64,000 nt of DNA from Elioraea sp. (GTDB lineage: Bacteria; Pseudomonadota; Alphaproteobacteria; Acetobacterales; Acetobacteraceae). The position numbers and the translations under genes were made by a program. Below, in pieces: positions 45,776 through 54,392 of the stretch. The notes beneath the pieces were generated by a model. That model saw only the letters and a list, made by a program, of their open reading frames with translations, was not told the DNA's origin and made no database searches. The stretch's first letter is position 1. Every line of letters begins with the position of its first letter. The stretch covers positions 1-64,000 of the forward strand of contig NZ_JALHPR010000016.1 in the NCBI RefSeq assembly GCF_022842375.1, given 5' to 3'.

Positions 45776-47173
45776 ATGACACAGCTTTGGGCGCTATCCG
45801 CGGCCGCGCAGGCGCACGCCATCCGCACGCGCAGCGTCAGTGCGCGCGAGGTCGTCTCTGCCGTCCTGGCGCGGCATGCGGCGACGCATCGCGCGATCAA
45901 CGCCGTCATCGAGATGCGCGCCGACGAGGCACTCGCCGCCGCCGATGCGGCGGACGCGGCCGTTGCGCGCGGCGAGATGCTGGGGCCGCTGCATGGCGTT
46001 CCCGTCACCATCAAGGTGAATATCGACCAGGCAGGCTACGCCACCACCAACGGTGTCGTTGCGTTCAAGGACCAGATCGCGGCGGGCGACAGCCCCGTCG
46101 TCGCCAATCTCCGCCGCGCCGGCGCGATCCCAATGGGACGGACGAACACGCCCGCCTTCAGCTACCGCTTCTTCACCGACAATGCGCTGCACGGCCGCAC
46201 GCTGAACCCGCGCAACCCGGCGCTCACGCCTGGCGGATCGTCGGGCGGTGCGTCGGCCTCGGTTGCCGTCGGTGTCGGCTCGATCGCGCATGGCAACGAT
46301 CTCGGCGGCTCGATCCGCTATCCTGCCTATGCGGTCGGCGTTGCCGGCATCCGCCCGAGCTTCGGGCGCGTGCCGGCGTTCAACGGCACGTCACCGGAGG
46401 AGCGGCCGATCACGCTACAGATGATGAGCGTGCAGGGCCCGCTTGCGCGGACGGTTGGCGACCTTCGCCTCGGCCTTGACGCGATGGCGCAGCCTGATGC
46501 GCGCGACCCCTGGTACGCTCCCGCGCCGCTCGATCTTCCACTCCCGCCGCGGCCCTGGCGCATCGCCTTCTCGACGCTCGGCGCCGATGCCCCCGTCGCT
46601 GCCGCGCTCCGCCAGGCTGCTGCCTGGCTCGCTGATGCCGGCTGTGCGGTCGAGGAGATCTCGCTGCCGCGCTTCGAGGAGGCGGCTGAACTCTGGCGCG
46701 GCCTGATCATGACGGAGGGTGATCGTGCCATGGTGCCGATCATCGAGAAATACGGCGATGCGGGGCTCAAGGCGGCCTATGGCGGGTGGGCCGCGAACGT
46801 GTCGCCGCTCGACGCCACGGCCTTCGCGGTCGGGCTCGCGAAGCGCACGGCGATCTGGCGGGAGTGGAGCGTGTTCCTCTCGGCCTATGCCGCGGCGTTG
46901 CTGCCCGTCTCGCTCGAACCACCCTTCCCGCAGGACCTCGACCAGCTTGGGGCGGAGGGTGGTGCGCGCATCCTTCGCGCGCAGGCGCCGCTCTACGTGT
47001 TCAACCTGCTCGGCCTTCCTGGCCTCTCTGTGCCGACGGCAACCGTGCATGAGGCCATCCCGCTTGGCGTGCAGATCGTCGCCGCCCGGTTCCGCGAGGA
47101 CATCTGCCTGACCTTGGGCGAGATCATCGAGGCGCGGGCGGGCGTGACGGCGCCGATCGATCCGGTATCATGA
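45776..47173 (+). CDS. Amidase signature family enzyme
   Basis: 465 residues. The Ser-cisSer-Lys triad is intact: lysine in PVTIKVNID near residue 80, serine in GGSSGGASASVAVG near 155, and the nucleophile in GNDLGGSIRYPA near 179. It hydrolyses an amide to acid plus ammonia. GatA function is unlikely because no gatB or gatC is nearby and the C-terminus differs. Placed at the end of the acyl-CoA operon, eight bases after the dehydrogenase, it could release the acid that the ligase activates. Confidence 0.9.
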   Translation: MTQLWALSAAAQAHAIRTRSVSAREVVSAVLARHAATHRAINAVIEMRADEALAAADAADAAVARGEMLGPLHGVPVTIKVNIDQAGYATTNGVVAFKDQIAAGDSPVVANLRRAGAIPMGRTNTPAFSYRFFTDNALHGRTLNPRNPALTPGGSSGGASASVAVGVGSIAHGNDLGGSIRYPAYAVGVAGIRPSFGRVPAFNGTSPEERPITLQMMSVQGPLARTVGDLRLGLDAMAQPDARDPWYAPAPLDLPLPPRPWRIAFSTLGADAPVAAALRQAAAWLADAGCAVEEISLPRFEEAAELWRGLIMTEGDRAMVPIIEKYGDAGLKAAYGGWAANVSPLDATAFAVGLAKRTAIWREWSVFLSAYAAALLPVSLEPPFPQDLDQLGAEGGARILRAQAPLYVFNLLGLPGLSVPTATVHEAIPLGVQIVAARFREDICLTLGEIIEARAGVTAPIDPVS

Positions 47174-47204
47174 CGGACGGCACCATCACCGGGGGACCAT
47201 CCGC

Positions 47205-47639
47205 ATGACACGCATCGCCTTTCTCGCTGCCGCAGCGCTCGTGGCGTTTCCCGCGCTTGCGCAGAACAGCGTCGTCTCGACGCCGCGCGCGCCTGCCGCG
47301 ATCGGCCCCTACAGCCAGGCCATCATGGCGGGCAACACGCTCTACCTCGCCGGTCAGATCGCGATCGATCCGGCGACGAACCAGGTGAAGGCCGGCACGA
47401 TCGAGGAGGAGACGAAGCTCGTCCTCGACAACCTCAAGGCCGTTCTCGAGGCGGCGGGGATGACGATGGCGAACGTGGTTTCGACCACGGTGTTCATGGC
47501 CGACCTGAACGAGTTCCCGCGCATGAATGGCGTCTACGCGACGTATTTCCCCGCCAACCCACCCGCCCGCGCCACGGTGCAGGTCGCAAGGCTGCCCCGC
47601 GACGTCAAAATTGAGATTGCAGCAATCGCGGTAAAGTAA
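47205..47639 (+). CDS. Exported RidA family protein
   Basis: 144 residues with a cleavable signal peptide (MTRIAFLAAAALVAFPALAQ) before a full RidA domain. The canonical catalytic arginine motif is present as ARATVQVARLP, along with LYLAGQIAIDP and NLKAVLEAAGM. RidA normally deaminates reactive imines in the cytoplasm, so a periplasmic location is unusual; several Proteobacteria carry such forms beside amino-compound catabolic genes. A GGGGGACC ribosome region precedes the ATG. It is the last gene before a strong inverted repeat. Confidence 0.88.
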   Translation: MTRIAFLAAAALVAFPALAQNSVVSTPRAPAAIGPYSQAIMAGNTLYLAGQIAIDPATNQVKAGTIEEETKLVLDNLKAVLEAAGMTMANVVSTTVFMADLNEFPRMNGVYATYFPANPPARATVQVARLPRDVKIEIAAIAVK

Positions 47640-47647
47640 GGAAACTG

Positions 47648-47690
47648 CCAGCGACGCTCCACGAGCCGCTGGCCCGTGGAGCGCCGCTGG
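47648..47690 (+). terminator. 16-bp inverted repeat between convergent genes
   Basis: CCAGCGACGCTCCACG and CGTGGAGCGCCGCTGG pair with one mismatch around an 11-base loop. It lies nine bases after ridA and before the convergent msrA. Further stems follow (GGCGCG-CTT-CGCGCC at 47713-47727 and GGCC-TTTA-GGCC at the msrA end). It probably stops transcription from both sides, although no T-run is present. Confidence 0.6.
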
Positions 47691-47763
47691 TAGATATTGC
47701 CGGCCTCCGGCAGCGGCGCGCTTCGCGCCGCGCGAGGAGGCAGCGGCCAGAGGCCGCCGGCCT

Positions 47764-48315
47764 TTAGGCCGCCTTCAAACGCGCCGCATACGCCTTGCGG
47801 AACTTGGCGACCTTGGGCGCGATCACCGCGCGGCAATAGCCGGCCCAGGGGTTGCGCTCGTAGTAGCGCTGGTGTTCGGCCTCGGCTGGCCAGAAGGTGG
47901 CCAGCGGGACCACCTCGGTCGTCAGCTTCGCGGGCCAGATGCCGGCTGCGTCCACCTCCGCCATCACGGCCTTCACCGCTTCGGCCTGTGCGTCGTCATG
48001 CGTCAGGACGATCGAACGGTATTGCGGGCCGACATCCGCCCCCTGCTGGTCCTTCGTCGTCGGGTCGTGGATGGTGAAGAACACGCGCAGGATGTCGGCG
48101 TAGTCGATCATCGTCGGGTCGTAGACGATCTGCACGACCTCCGCGTGGCCGGTGCGCTTGCCGCACACCTGCTCGTAGGTCGGGTCCGGCACGTGGCCGC
48201 CGGCGTAGCCGCTGGTCACCTCGGAGACGCCGCGGAGCTCGCGGAACAGCGGCTCGAGGCACCAGAAGCAGCCACCGCCGACCGTGGCCAGGGCGCGCAT
48301 CGTGTTTTCCGTCAT
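47764..48315 (-). CDS. msrA: Peptide methionine sulfoxide reductase MsrA
   Basis: 183 residues from MTENTMRALATVGGG. The catalytic C16 is in GCFWC, and GYAGGHVPDPTYEQVC, GHAEVVQIVYDP and AEAEHQRYYERNP are standard MsrA motifs. It reduces S-methionine sulfoxide in damaged proteins using thioredoxin. The open frame begins nine codons upstream (48342), but the internal ATG with GAGGGACCCGAC before it is preferred. No signal peptide, so cytoplasmic. Confidence 0.93.
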   Translation of the reverse strand: MTENTMRALATVGGGCFWCLEPLFRELRGVSEVTSGYAGGHVPDPTYEQVCGKRTGHAEVVQIVYDPTMIDYADILRVFFTIHDPTTKDQQGADVGPQYRSIVLTHDDAQAEAVKAVMAEVDAAGIWPAKLTTEVVPLATFWPAEAEHQRYYERNPWAGYCRAVIAPKVAKFRKAYAARLKAA

Positions 48316-48373
48316 GTCGGGTCCCTCCTTGGGGTTGCCCATCAGATGGGCGCGCCTCCACGCGCCGGGAAGG

Positions 48374-48403
48374 CCCCCGCGGTTACGACTCCGTGACCGG
48401 GGG
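48374..48403 (-). terminator. Hairpin after the Bug receptor gene
   Basis: CCCC plus CGGTCACG pair with CGTAACCG plus GGGG around a four-base loop with one bulge. It sits five bases past the Bug receptor stop on the same strand, ahead of msrA. No clear T-run. Confidence 0.5.
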
Positions 48404-48408
48404 AGGGG

Positions 48409-49368
48409 CTATTCCGGCTTGATGCCAGCCTCGCGCACCACCCGCGCCCAGGTCTCGGTCTCGGCCGCGAGCAGCGCGCCAAGCGCCTCGGGCGAGGAGG
48501 CTTCGAGCGTGATGCCACGCCGCGCGAAATCGGCCTTGAGCGTGGCATCGCCCATGGCCGCGACCACGGCACGGTTCAGCCGCGCGACGATGGGCGCAGG
48601 CGTCGCTGCCGGAACGAAGATCCCCTGCCAGAACTCCACCGCGTAGCCGGGGAGGGAGGCGGCCTCGGCCACCGTCGGCAGGTCGGGCGCTGCCGGGCTG
48701 CGGGCGGGAGAGGTGACGGCGAGGCCGCGCAGCTTGCCCTCCTGCACGAAGGGTAGCGCCTCGAGGATGGCGAGGAAGATGACCGGCACGCGGCCGGCGA
48801 TCACGTCAGCGGAGGCCTGGGCACCGCCACGATAGGGGATGTGGCCGAACTGGATGCCCGCGCGTGCGGCGAACAGTGCGCCCGCGAGGTGGTTCAGCGA
48901 GCCGACGCCCGTGCTCGCCTGGTCGATGCTGCCGGGGGCTGCGCGCGCGGCGGCGATCAACTCCGGCACCGTACGGAAGGGCGTGGCGGGGTTCACCGCG
49001 AGGATGAAGGCGCCGCGCGCGACCATCGAGACGGGTGCGAAATCCCGCTGCGGCGCATAGGCGAGCGTGGCCTGCAGCGCCGGGTTCACCGCGAGCGAGT
49101 TGATGCCCATCAGCAGCGTGTAGCCATCCGCCGACACGCGCGCGGCGTGCTGGTAGGCGACGTTCGCGCCCGCGCCGGGCCGATTGTCGATCACGATCGG
49201 CTTGCCGAGATCGGCCGCCATGCGGTCCGCCACCGCGCGGCTGATCGCGTCGGTCGTGCCGCCCGGCGGCAGCGGCACGATGAGGGTGAGCGGGCGTGTC
49301 GGGTAGTCCTGCGCCAGAGCGGGTACCGCGATGATCAGGGCAAGCAGGGCACCGGCTATTCGCTTCAT
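48409..49368 (-). CDS. Tripartite tricarboxylate transporter receptor (Bug family)
   Basis: 319 residues with a Sec signal MKRIAGALLALIIAVPALAQ. Bug signatures are PLTLIVPLPPGGTTDAISR, VIDNRPGAGANVAYQHAA and NHLAGALFAARAGIQFGHIPY. These periplasmic proteins bind carboxylates or similar small acids and hand them to TctA/TctB. No TctAB is in the window, so it may share a distant transporter or act as a sensor. It is the last gene of a Bug-RraA-Bug operon, overlapping rraA by ATGA. Confidence 0.92.
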   Translation of the reverse strand: MKRIAGALLALIIAVPALAQDYPTRPLTLIVPLPPGGTTDAISRAVADRMAADLGKPIVIDNRPGAGANVAYQHAARVSADGYTLLMGINSLAVNPALQATLAYAPQRDFAPVSMVARGAFILAVNPATPFRTVPELIAAARAAPGSIDQASTGVGSLNHLAGALFAARAGIQFGHIPYRGGAQASADVIAGRVPVIFLAILEALPFVQEGKLRGLAVTSPARSPAAPDLPTVAEAASLPGYAVEFWQGIFVPAATPAPIVARLNRAVVAAMGDATLKADFARRGITLEASSPEALGALLAAETETWARVVREAGIKPE

Positions 49369-50069
49369 GGAATGAGCTTCCTCTCATCGCTGCCAGCGGC
49401 GAACCAGGCGCGGTACTGCGCCATCGTCGCCTCGTTCGCGGGATAGAGGCCTGCCAGCGCCTCGCCGCGCTCGACGCGAAGCCTGATCCATTTCTCCACC
49501 GCATCCTGCTCGGCCGCTTCGGCGAGCACGGGGCCGGCCAGCGTGGCCGGCAGGACCACGACGCCGTCCTCATCCGCCATCACCGTGTCGCCGGGAAAGA
49601 TCGCGGCCCCGCCGATGCCGACGGGGCAGTTCATGTCGGCCAGCATGAGGCGGGTGAAGGAGGGCGGGGGGGCCGCGCCCTTGCAGAACACGGGCAGCCC
49701 CAGGCCGCGGATCTCGGCGGCATCGCGCACCGCGCCGTCCATCACCACGCCGGCGACGCTGAGCGCCTTCAGCCGTGCCGCGATCACGTCGCCGATCAGG
49801 CCAGTGTCGGCAACGCCCATGCCATCGAGCACCAGCACGTCCCCGGCCGTGAGCGTGGCGAGCACCGTGTGCATCAGGGCCTTGGTGTTCGAGAGGCTCT
49901 GTTCCGCCAGCCTGTCCTCGCGCAGCGGGACGTAGCGGGCGGTGACGGCACGGCCGACGAACCGGCAGCGGGAGGGGTCGAGCGCGGTGAGCCCGCCGCA
50001 ATGGGCGTTGCGGATGCCGTGCTTCTTGATCAGCAGCGTCGTGACCGTCGCCGTCGTTGCATCGGTCAT
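49365..50069 (-). CDS. RraA family protein (HMG/CHA aldolase-like)
   Basis: 234 residues. Signatures include VLVLDGMGVADTGLIGDV, GVVMDGAVRDAAEIRGL and the closing FPGDTVMADEDGVVVLP. The Arg-Asp pair of the RD-type aldolase/decarboxylase is in AVRDAAEI. Relatives cleave 4-hydroxy-4-methyl-2-oxoglutarate or decarboxylate oxaloacetate; RraA of E. coli instead inhibits RNase E. Sandwiched between two Bug receptors, a catabolic aldolase for an imported acid is likelier than RNA control. Confidence 0.85.
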   Translation of the reverse strand: MTDATTATVTTLLIKKHGIRNAHCGGLTALDPSRCRFVGRAVTARYVPLREDRLAEQSLSNTKALMHTVLATLTAGDVLVLDGMGVADTGLIGDVIAARLKALSVAGVVMDGAVRDAAEIRGLGLPVFCKGAAPPPSFTRLMLADMNCPVGIGGAAIFPGDTVMADEDGVVVLPATLAGPVLAEAAEQDAVEKWIRLRVERGEALAGLYPANEATMAQYRAWFAAGSDERKLIP

Positions 50070-50073
50070 CGTG

Positions 50074-51039
50074 TCATTCCACCTTCGCGCCTGAAGCCCT
50101 TACCACCGGCCCCCACTTCGCGCTTTCCGTCGCGACGAAGCGCGCGAACGCCTCGCCCACCAACGGGGTGGGCGTTACGCCAAGGTCGCGCAGCCGCTGC
50201 GCCACGGCGGGGTCGTTCACTGCCGCCGCAACCGCTGCCTCAAGCCTGGCGGCGACTGGGGCGGGAAGGCCGGCAGGTCCGATGATGCCGAGCCATGAGC
50301 CGGCGTCGAAGCCCGGGATGGTCTGCGACACGCGCGGCAGCTCGGGAGCGAGGTGGGATGGCTCGACAGTCGTCACGGCGATCGCGCGCACCTTGCCCTC
50401 GCGGGCGAGTTGAGCCCCCGTCACCATCGTGTCGACCATGAGCTCGACCCGGCCTGCCACGAGATCCGGGATCGCCTGGCCGGAGCCGCGATAGGTGACG
50501 GCGGGGATGTCGAGGCCGGCAGCGGTCTTGAGCATCTCCATCGCGAGGTGCTGCGAGGTGCCGGAGCCGGTCGACGCGTAGGAGAGCTTGCCCGGGTTCG
50601 CCTTTACGTACGCGATGAGGGAAGCAAGGTCAGTTGCCGGAACGGATGGGTGCGCGACGAGGATGTTCGGCAGCACGCCGACGAGGCCGATGAAGGCGAA
50701 GTCCTTGTCGGGGTCGAACGGCAGCCTGGCGTAGAGATGCTTGTTGATCGAGAGGATCGAGACCGAGCCAGTCCCGAGCGTATACCCATCGGGTGCGGCG
50801 CGGGCGACGGCCTCGGCGCCGATATTGCCGCCCGCACCCCCGCGGTTGTCGACCGCTACCGTCTGGCCGAGCGTGCGGCCCATGTGGTCGGCGACCAGCC
50901 GGGCCATCACGTCCGACGATCCGCCGGGCGCGAAGGGGACGATCATGCGGAGCGGTCGTGTCGGAAACTGGGCCTGCGCGGATGCTGCGCACGGCAGCGT
51001 CAGGGCTGCCGTCGCGCCGATGAATGTGCGGCGATCCAT
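50074..51039 (-). CDS. Tripartite tricarboxylate transporter receptor (Bug family)
   Basis: 321 residues. The N-terminus MDRRTFIGATAALTLPC has a twin-arginine pattern, so Tat export is possible. Bug motifs are MIVPFAPGGSSDVMARL, AVDNRGGAGGNIGAEAVA and HLAMEMLKTAAGLDIP. The open frame continues 66 codons upstream but lacks a signal there, so the ATG at 51039 is preferred. First gene of the operon with rraA four bases downstream. Confidence 0.92.
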   Translation of the reverse strand: MDRRTFIGATAALTLPCAASAQAQFPTRPLRMIVPFAPGGSSDVMARLVADHMGRTLGQTVAVDNRGGAGGNIGAEAVARAAPDGYTLGTGSVSILSINKHLYARLPFDPDKDFAFIGLVGVLPNILVAHPSVPATDLASLIAYVKANPGKLSYASTGSGTSQHLAMEMLKTAAGLDIPAVTYRGSGQAIPDLVAGRVELMVDTMVTGAQLAREGKVRAIAVTTVEPSHLAPELPRVSQTIPGFDAGSWLGIIGPAGLPAPVAARLEAAVAAAVNDPAVAQRLRDLGVTPTPLVGEAFARFVATESAKWGPVVRASGAKVE

Positions 51040-51261
51040 TTCCTTCCTCCCGGGGAATTCGTTGCGGGAGGAAGCGTCCGCCGCGCGGACCGCCTCGTCA
51101 AGCGCGGGCGGCGCCGCCCGAGGCTGTCCGAGAACCCGCTGCCGTGAGTCGTGTGGCGCGGTTTTCGAGGCCCGGCGCGCAGCGGCCCCAAGGGCCGTGA
51201 GCACCGGAAGCACAGGAAACCAAAGCCAGACGGCCACGGCAGCTAGGATTGTCAGGCAGTC

Positions 51262-51699
51262 TCAGCGGACGAAGATGATCGTCACGCTCCGGTCGGCCTG
51301 GTTCTCGGCGCGGTCGCGCTGCATGCCGAAGGCAGCGGCTGGCGTGAATGAACCGAGCGTCTCGCGCCGCACGCCACGTTGGGTCAGCGCGTTGCGCACG
51401 GCGGTGATGCGCTGGTCGGCCAGGCGGCGGTTCGCCTCGGGCGAGCCGGTCGGCGAGGTGCGGCCGATCAGGCAGACCTCGTTCTTGAACGTTGCCGTCG
51501 CCTGGCGGGCCGCGCGCTGCACCACGGCTTGCGCGGCCTGGTCGAGGGCCGCGGAACCGACGCCGAAGAACACGACGAACTCCTCGCGGCCGGCATCGCC
51601 CGGCGACACTGCAGCACACTGGACCTGGGCGACGGCCGGCATCGCGCCTGCAAGCAGTGCTGCGGCGGCGCCGAACATGACGTTTCTGATGTGTGACAT
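51262..51699 (-). CDS. Small OmpA-like envelope protein
   Basis: 145 residues with signal peptide (MSHIRNVMFGAAAALLAGAM). The mature part starts with a cysteine-containing QVQCAAVSPG and continues as an OmpA C-terminal-like domain: EFVVFFGVGSAALDQAAQ, then RTSPTGSPEANRRLADQRI and VRNALTQRGV. Such domains bind peptidoglycan; here the usual 'GHTD..G...N..LS..RA' reads as a variant. No beta barrel is present, so it is a small periplasmic protein. Confidence 0.8.
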   Translation of the reverse strand: MSHIRNVMFGAAAALLAGAMPAVAQVQCAAVSPGDAGREEFVVFFGVGSAALDQAAQAVVQRAARQATATFKNEVCLIGRTSPTGSPEANRRLADQRITAVRNALTQRGVRRETLGSFTPAAAFGMQRDRAENQADRSVTIIFVR

Positions 51700-51854
51700 G
51701 AGTGTCGTTTCCCCTCGCTTCGGATGATGTGCCCCTTGGGGCCCTGCGATCCTAACGCGCAATTGCGGCCAGGGTTGCTACACTGGATTCGCTGATGCCG
51801 ACATATCGCAAGGGCCGCCGTGCACGATGCGGCCCACGGAAGGGAGACCGACCG

Positions 51855-53612
51855 ATGCCGGATGACGCAGGCGGCGATGCCGCGACCGGGCCCGGCCAGG
51901 CCGGTGGGATCGCGCCCGATGCCGCCGGGCTGAACCTCTACAGGGCCGACGGCGCGCTCGGGCCCCTGCTCGATCTCTGGATGGAGGCACCGCTCCGTGC
52001 CCATCTCGAACCGCATCTCGATGCGCTCGGCGCACTCGCCGGTGGCAGGCTCGATGCGCTGGCGCGTGACGCCGATCGCAACCCGCCGACGCTCGTGCCG
52101 CGTGACCGGTTCGGCAACGACATCGATGCCGTCTTGCACCACCCCGCCTATCGGGAGATGCAGGAGATCGGTCTCGGCCGGTTCGGGCTCGCGGCGATGA
52201 GCCACCGCGCCGGTGTGCTGGGCTGGCCCGCGCCGCTGCCGCCGATCGCGAAATACGCGTTCCAGTATCTCTTCGCGCAGGCCGAGTTCGGGCTGCTCTG
52301 CCCGATCTCGATGACCGATTCGATGTCCCGCACGCTGGCGCGGTTCGACCCGGTGCTCGCCGCCGCCTGGCTTCCCGCGCTCACGAGCCAGGACCCGGAT
52401 GCGTGGGCGACGGGGGCGATGTTCATGACGGAGAAGCGCGCGGGCTCCGATGTCGGCGCGACGGAGACGATCGCGAGTGCGATGCCCGATGGCACGTGGA
52501 GCCTCTCGGGCGAAAAGTGGTTCTGCTCCAACGCCGGCGCCGATGCGGCTCTGGTGCTGGCGCGTGCGCGCGGCGTGCCGGGAACGGCAGGGCTCGGCCT
52601 GTTCCTGCTGCCGCGCATGCTGCCGGATGGCAGGCGCAACCGCTGGCGTATCGTGCGGCTGAAGGACAAGCTCGGCACACGGTCGATGGCCTCAGGCGAG
52701 GTGGTGCTCGATGGGGCCGTCGCCTATCCGGTCGGTGACGTCACGCGCGGTTTCGCGCAGATGCTCGAGATGGTGAACGTCTCCCGCCTGTCCAACGGCG
52801 TACGTGCGGCCGGCATGATGCGGCGTGCGGTGATCGAGGCCTCGGTCGCTGCCGCGGGGCGTGTGGCGTTCGGCCGCAGCGTGGCCGATCATGCGAGCGC
52901 GCGACGGCAGCTGCTCAAGCTGCGCCTGCCGACGGAGCAGGCACTGAGCTTCACCCTTTTCACCGCCGATGTGATGGCGAAGGCCGATGCCGGCGATGCG
53001 GGTGCCGCGAAGGTGCTTCGCCTCGCCACGCCGTTGCTGAAGTTCCGCGCCTGCCGCGATGCGCGCAAGGTGGCCGGCGACGCGATGGAGATGCGCGGCG
53101 GCAATGGCTACATCGAGGACTTCGTCGAGGCGCGGCTGGTGCGCGACACCCATCTCGGCTCCATCTGGGAAGGCACCAGCAACGTCGTGGCGGAGGATGC
53201 GATCGCGCGTGCCGTCGGCCGCGCCGGTTGCCTCGGGCCTTTCGTCGTCACGCTCAGCGCGCTGCTCGCCGAAGTGCCGCTGTCTGTCGCCGGGCCGGTG
53301 TCGGAGGCGCTGCACCGCGCCGCCGCCTTCGCCGAGGAAGCTGCGGCCGAGGGCAATGGCACGCTGAACCGGCAGGCTGCCTCCGGCCTCTACCATGCGG
53401 CGACGGCGGTGCTGTTCGCGTGGGAGGGAACGATGTTGGCCGCGCGCGGCGGCGATGCGCGGCGGATCACGCTCGCGCGCATCGTGCTCGACCACCGCCT
53501 CTCGGCGCGCGACCCGCTGGCGCGCGGCGATCTCGTCGCCGAAGCGGCGCTCGCCGAAGCCTGGGTGGAGGACAGCGCCTTGACGCTTGCCGAGGCGGTT
53601 GCACTGGCATGA
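51855..53612 (+). CDS. Acyl-CoA dehydrogenase, AidB-like
   Basis: 585 residues, longer than classic ACADs because of an N-terminal and C-terminal helical extension, as in AidB. MFMTEKRAGSDVGATET and KDKLGTRSMASGEVVLDGA are core motifs. The C-terminal DTHLGSIWEGTSNVVAED carries the glutamate (WEGT) missing from the operon ACADs above. GGNGYIEDF and RDARKVAGDAMEMRGG are also AidB-like. It may act on long or unusual acyl-CoAs or in alkylation defence. An ATG 20 codons upstream is in frame; the one with GGGAGACCGACCG is preferred. Confidence 0.88.
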   Translation: MPDDAGGDAATGPGQAGGIAPDAAGLNLYRADGALGPLLDLWMEAPLRAHLEPHLDALGALAGGRLDALARDADRNPPTLVPRDRFGNDIDAVLHHPAYREMQEIGLGRFGLAAMSHRAGVLGWPAPLPPIAKYAFQYLFAQAEFGLLCPISMTDSMSRTLARFDPVLAAAWLPALTSQDPDAWATGAMFMTEKRAGSDVGATETIASAMPDGTWSLSGEKWFCSNAGADAALVLARARGVPGTAGLGLFLLPRMLPDGRRNRWRIVRLKDKLGTRSMASGEVVLDGAVAYPVGDVTRGFAQMLEMVNVSRLSNGVRAAGMMRRAVIEASVAAAGRVAFGRSVADHASARRQLLKLRLPTEQALSFTLFTADVMAKADAGDAGAAKVLRLATPLLKFRACRDARKVAGDAMEMRGGNGYIEDFVEARLVRDTHLGSIWEGTSNVVAEDAIARAVGRAGCLGPFVVTLSALLAEVPLSVAGPVSEALHRAAAFAEEAAAEGNGTLNRQAASGLYHAATAVLFAWEGTMLAARGGDARRITLARIVLDHRLSARDPLARGDLVAEAALAEAWVEDSALTLAEAVALA

Positions 53613-53705
53613 CTGCGCGCTTGCGAGATGACGTGCTGAATCCTTGGCCGCCATCATGGTGCCGCAGCCTCGTGCGACGGCTTCATCCAACACCAGGAGG
53701 GTTCC

Positions 53706-54389
53706 GTGATCAGACATCTCGCGCTTGCCGTCACCTTGCTCGCCGCGCCACCTGCTCTTGGGCCTGCGTTCGCGCAGGAGACGCTGCTCCGCCTCTCCGA
53801 GACGGCGGAGCGCACGGTGCGCGCGGACCAGCTCGTCGCCGTGATGCGTGCGCAGGCGACGGGCGGGTCGGTCGCTGCCGTGCAGGAGCAGGTGAACCGC
53901 CAGGTTGCCGCAGCGCTGGAGAAGGCGCGCGGGGTTCCCGGCATCACGGTCGCGACCGGCAGCTACTGGACCGGGCGCACGGGCGATCGACGCGAGCAAT
54001 GGCAGTCGAGCCAGGAGATCAGGTTGACCGCGACCGACGCCTCGCCCGCATTGCTCGATCTTGCCGGCGCGCTGCAGGCGCAGGGGCTTGCGGTCTCGCG
54101 CCTCTCCTACGAGGTGTCGCGCGGACTCGCGCGTCGCGAGCGCGAGGCGGTGACGGCAGAGGCGCTGGAGGGGCTGAAGGAGCGGGCGGAGCGCCTGGCC
54201 GGCGTGATGGGCATGACCTTTGCGGGCTTCCGCGAGGTCCGTGTCGATGCCTCCCGCTACGTGCCGCCGATGCCGCGCGCGATGGCCTCGCCCATGGCTG
54301 CCTCGGCCGCGCCGCCGCCGGCAGCAGAGCCTTCCGATGTTCCGATCACCGCCACGGTCGAGGGCGACGCGATCCTGAAGCCGAGGTGA
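53706..54389 (+). CDS. SIMPL domain periplasmic protein
   Basis: 227 residues, GTG start, with signal peptide ending GPAFAQ. The SIMPL (DUF541) pattern is ETLLRLSETAERTVRADQL, then IRLTATDASPALLDLAGAL and AVTAEALEGLKERAERLAG, with the closing ITATVEGDAILKP. The family forms oligomeric periplasmic rings of unclear role. Placed after the AidB-like gene; convergent with the methyltransferase with only three bases between stops. Confidence 0.85.
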   Translation: MIRHLALAVTLLAAPPALGPAFAQETLLRLSETAERTVRADQLVAVMRAQATGGSVAAVQEQVNRQVAAALEKARGVPGITVATGSYWTGRTGDRREQWQSSQEIRLTATDASPALLDLAGALQAQGLAVSRLSYEVSRGLARREREAVTAEALEGLKERAERLAGVMGMTFAGFREVRVDASRYVPPMPRAMASPMAASAAPPPAAEPSDVPITATVEGDAILKPR

Positions 54390-54392
54390 CGC

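Noticed and set aside
45776-47173. GatA (tRNA amidotransferase) assignment for the amidase
   Set aside because: No gatB or gatC nearby, and the gene sits in a catabolic operon; general amidase is the safer call.
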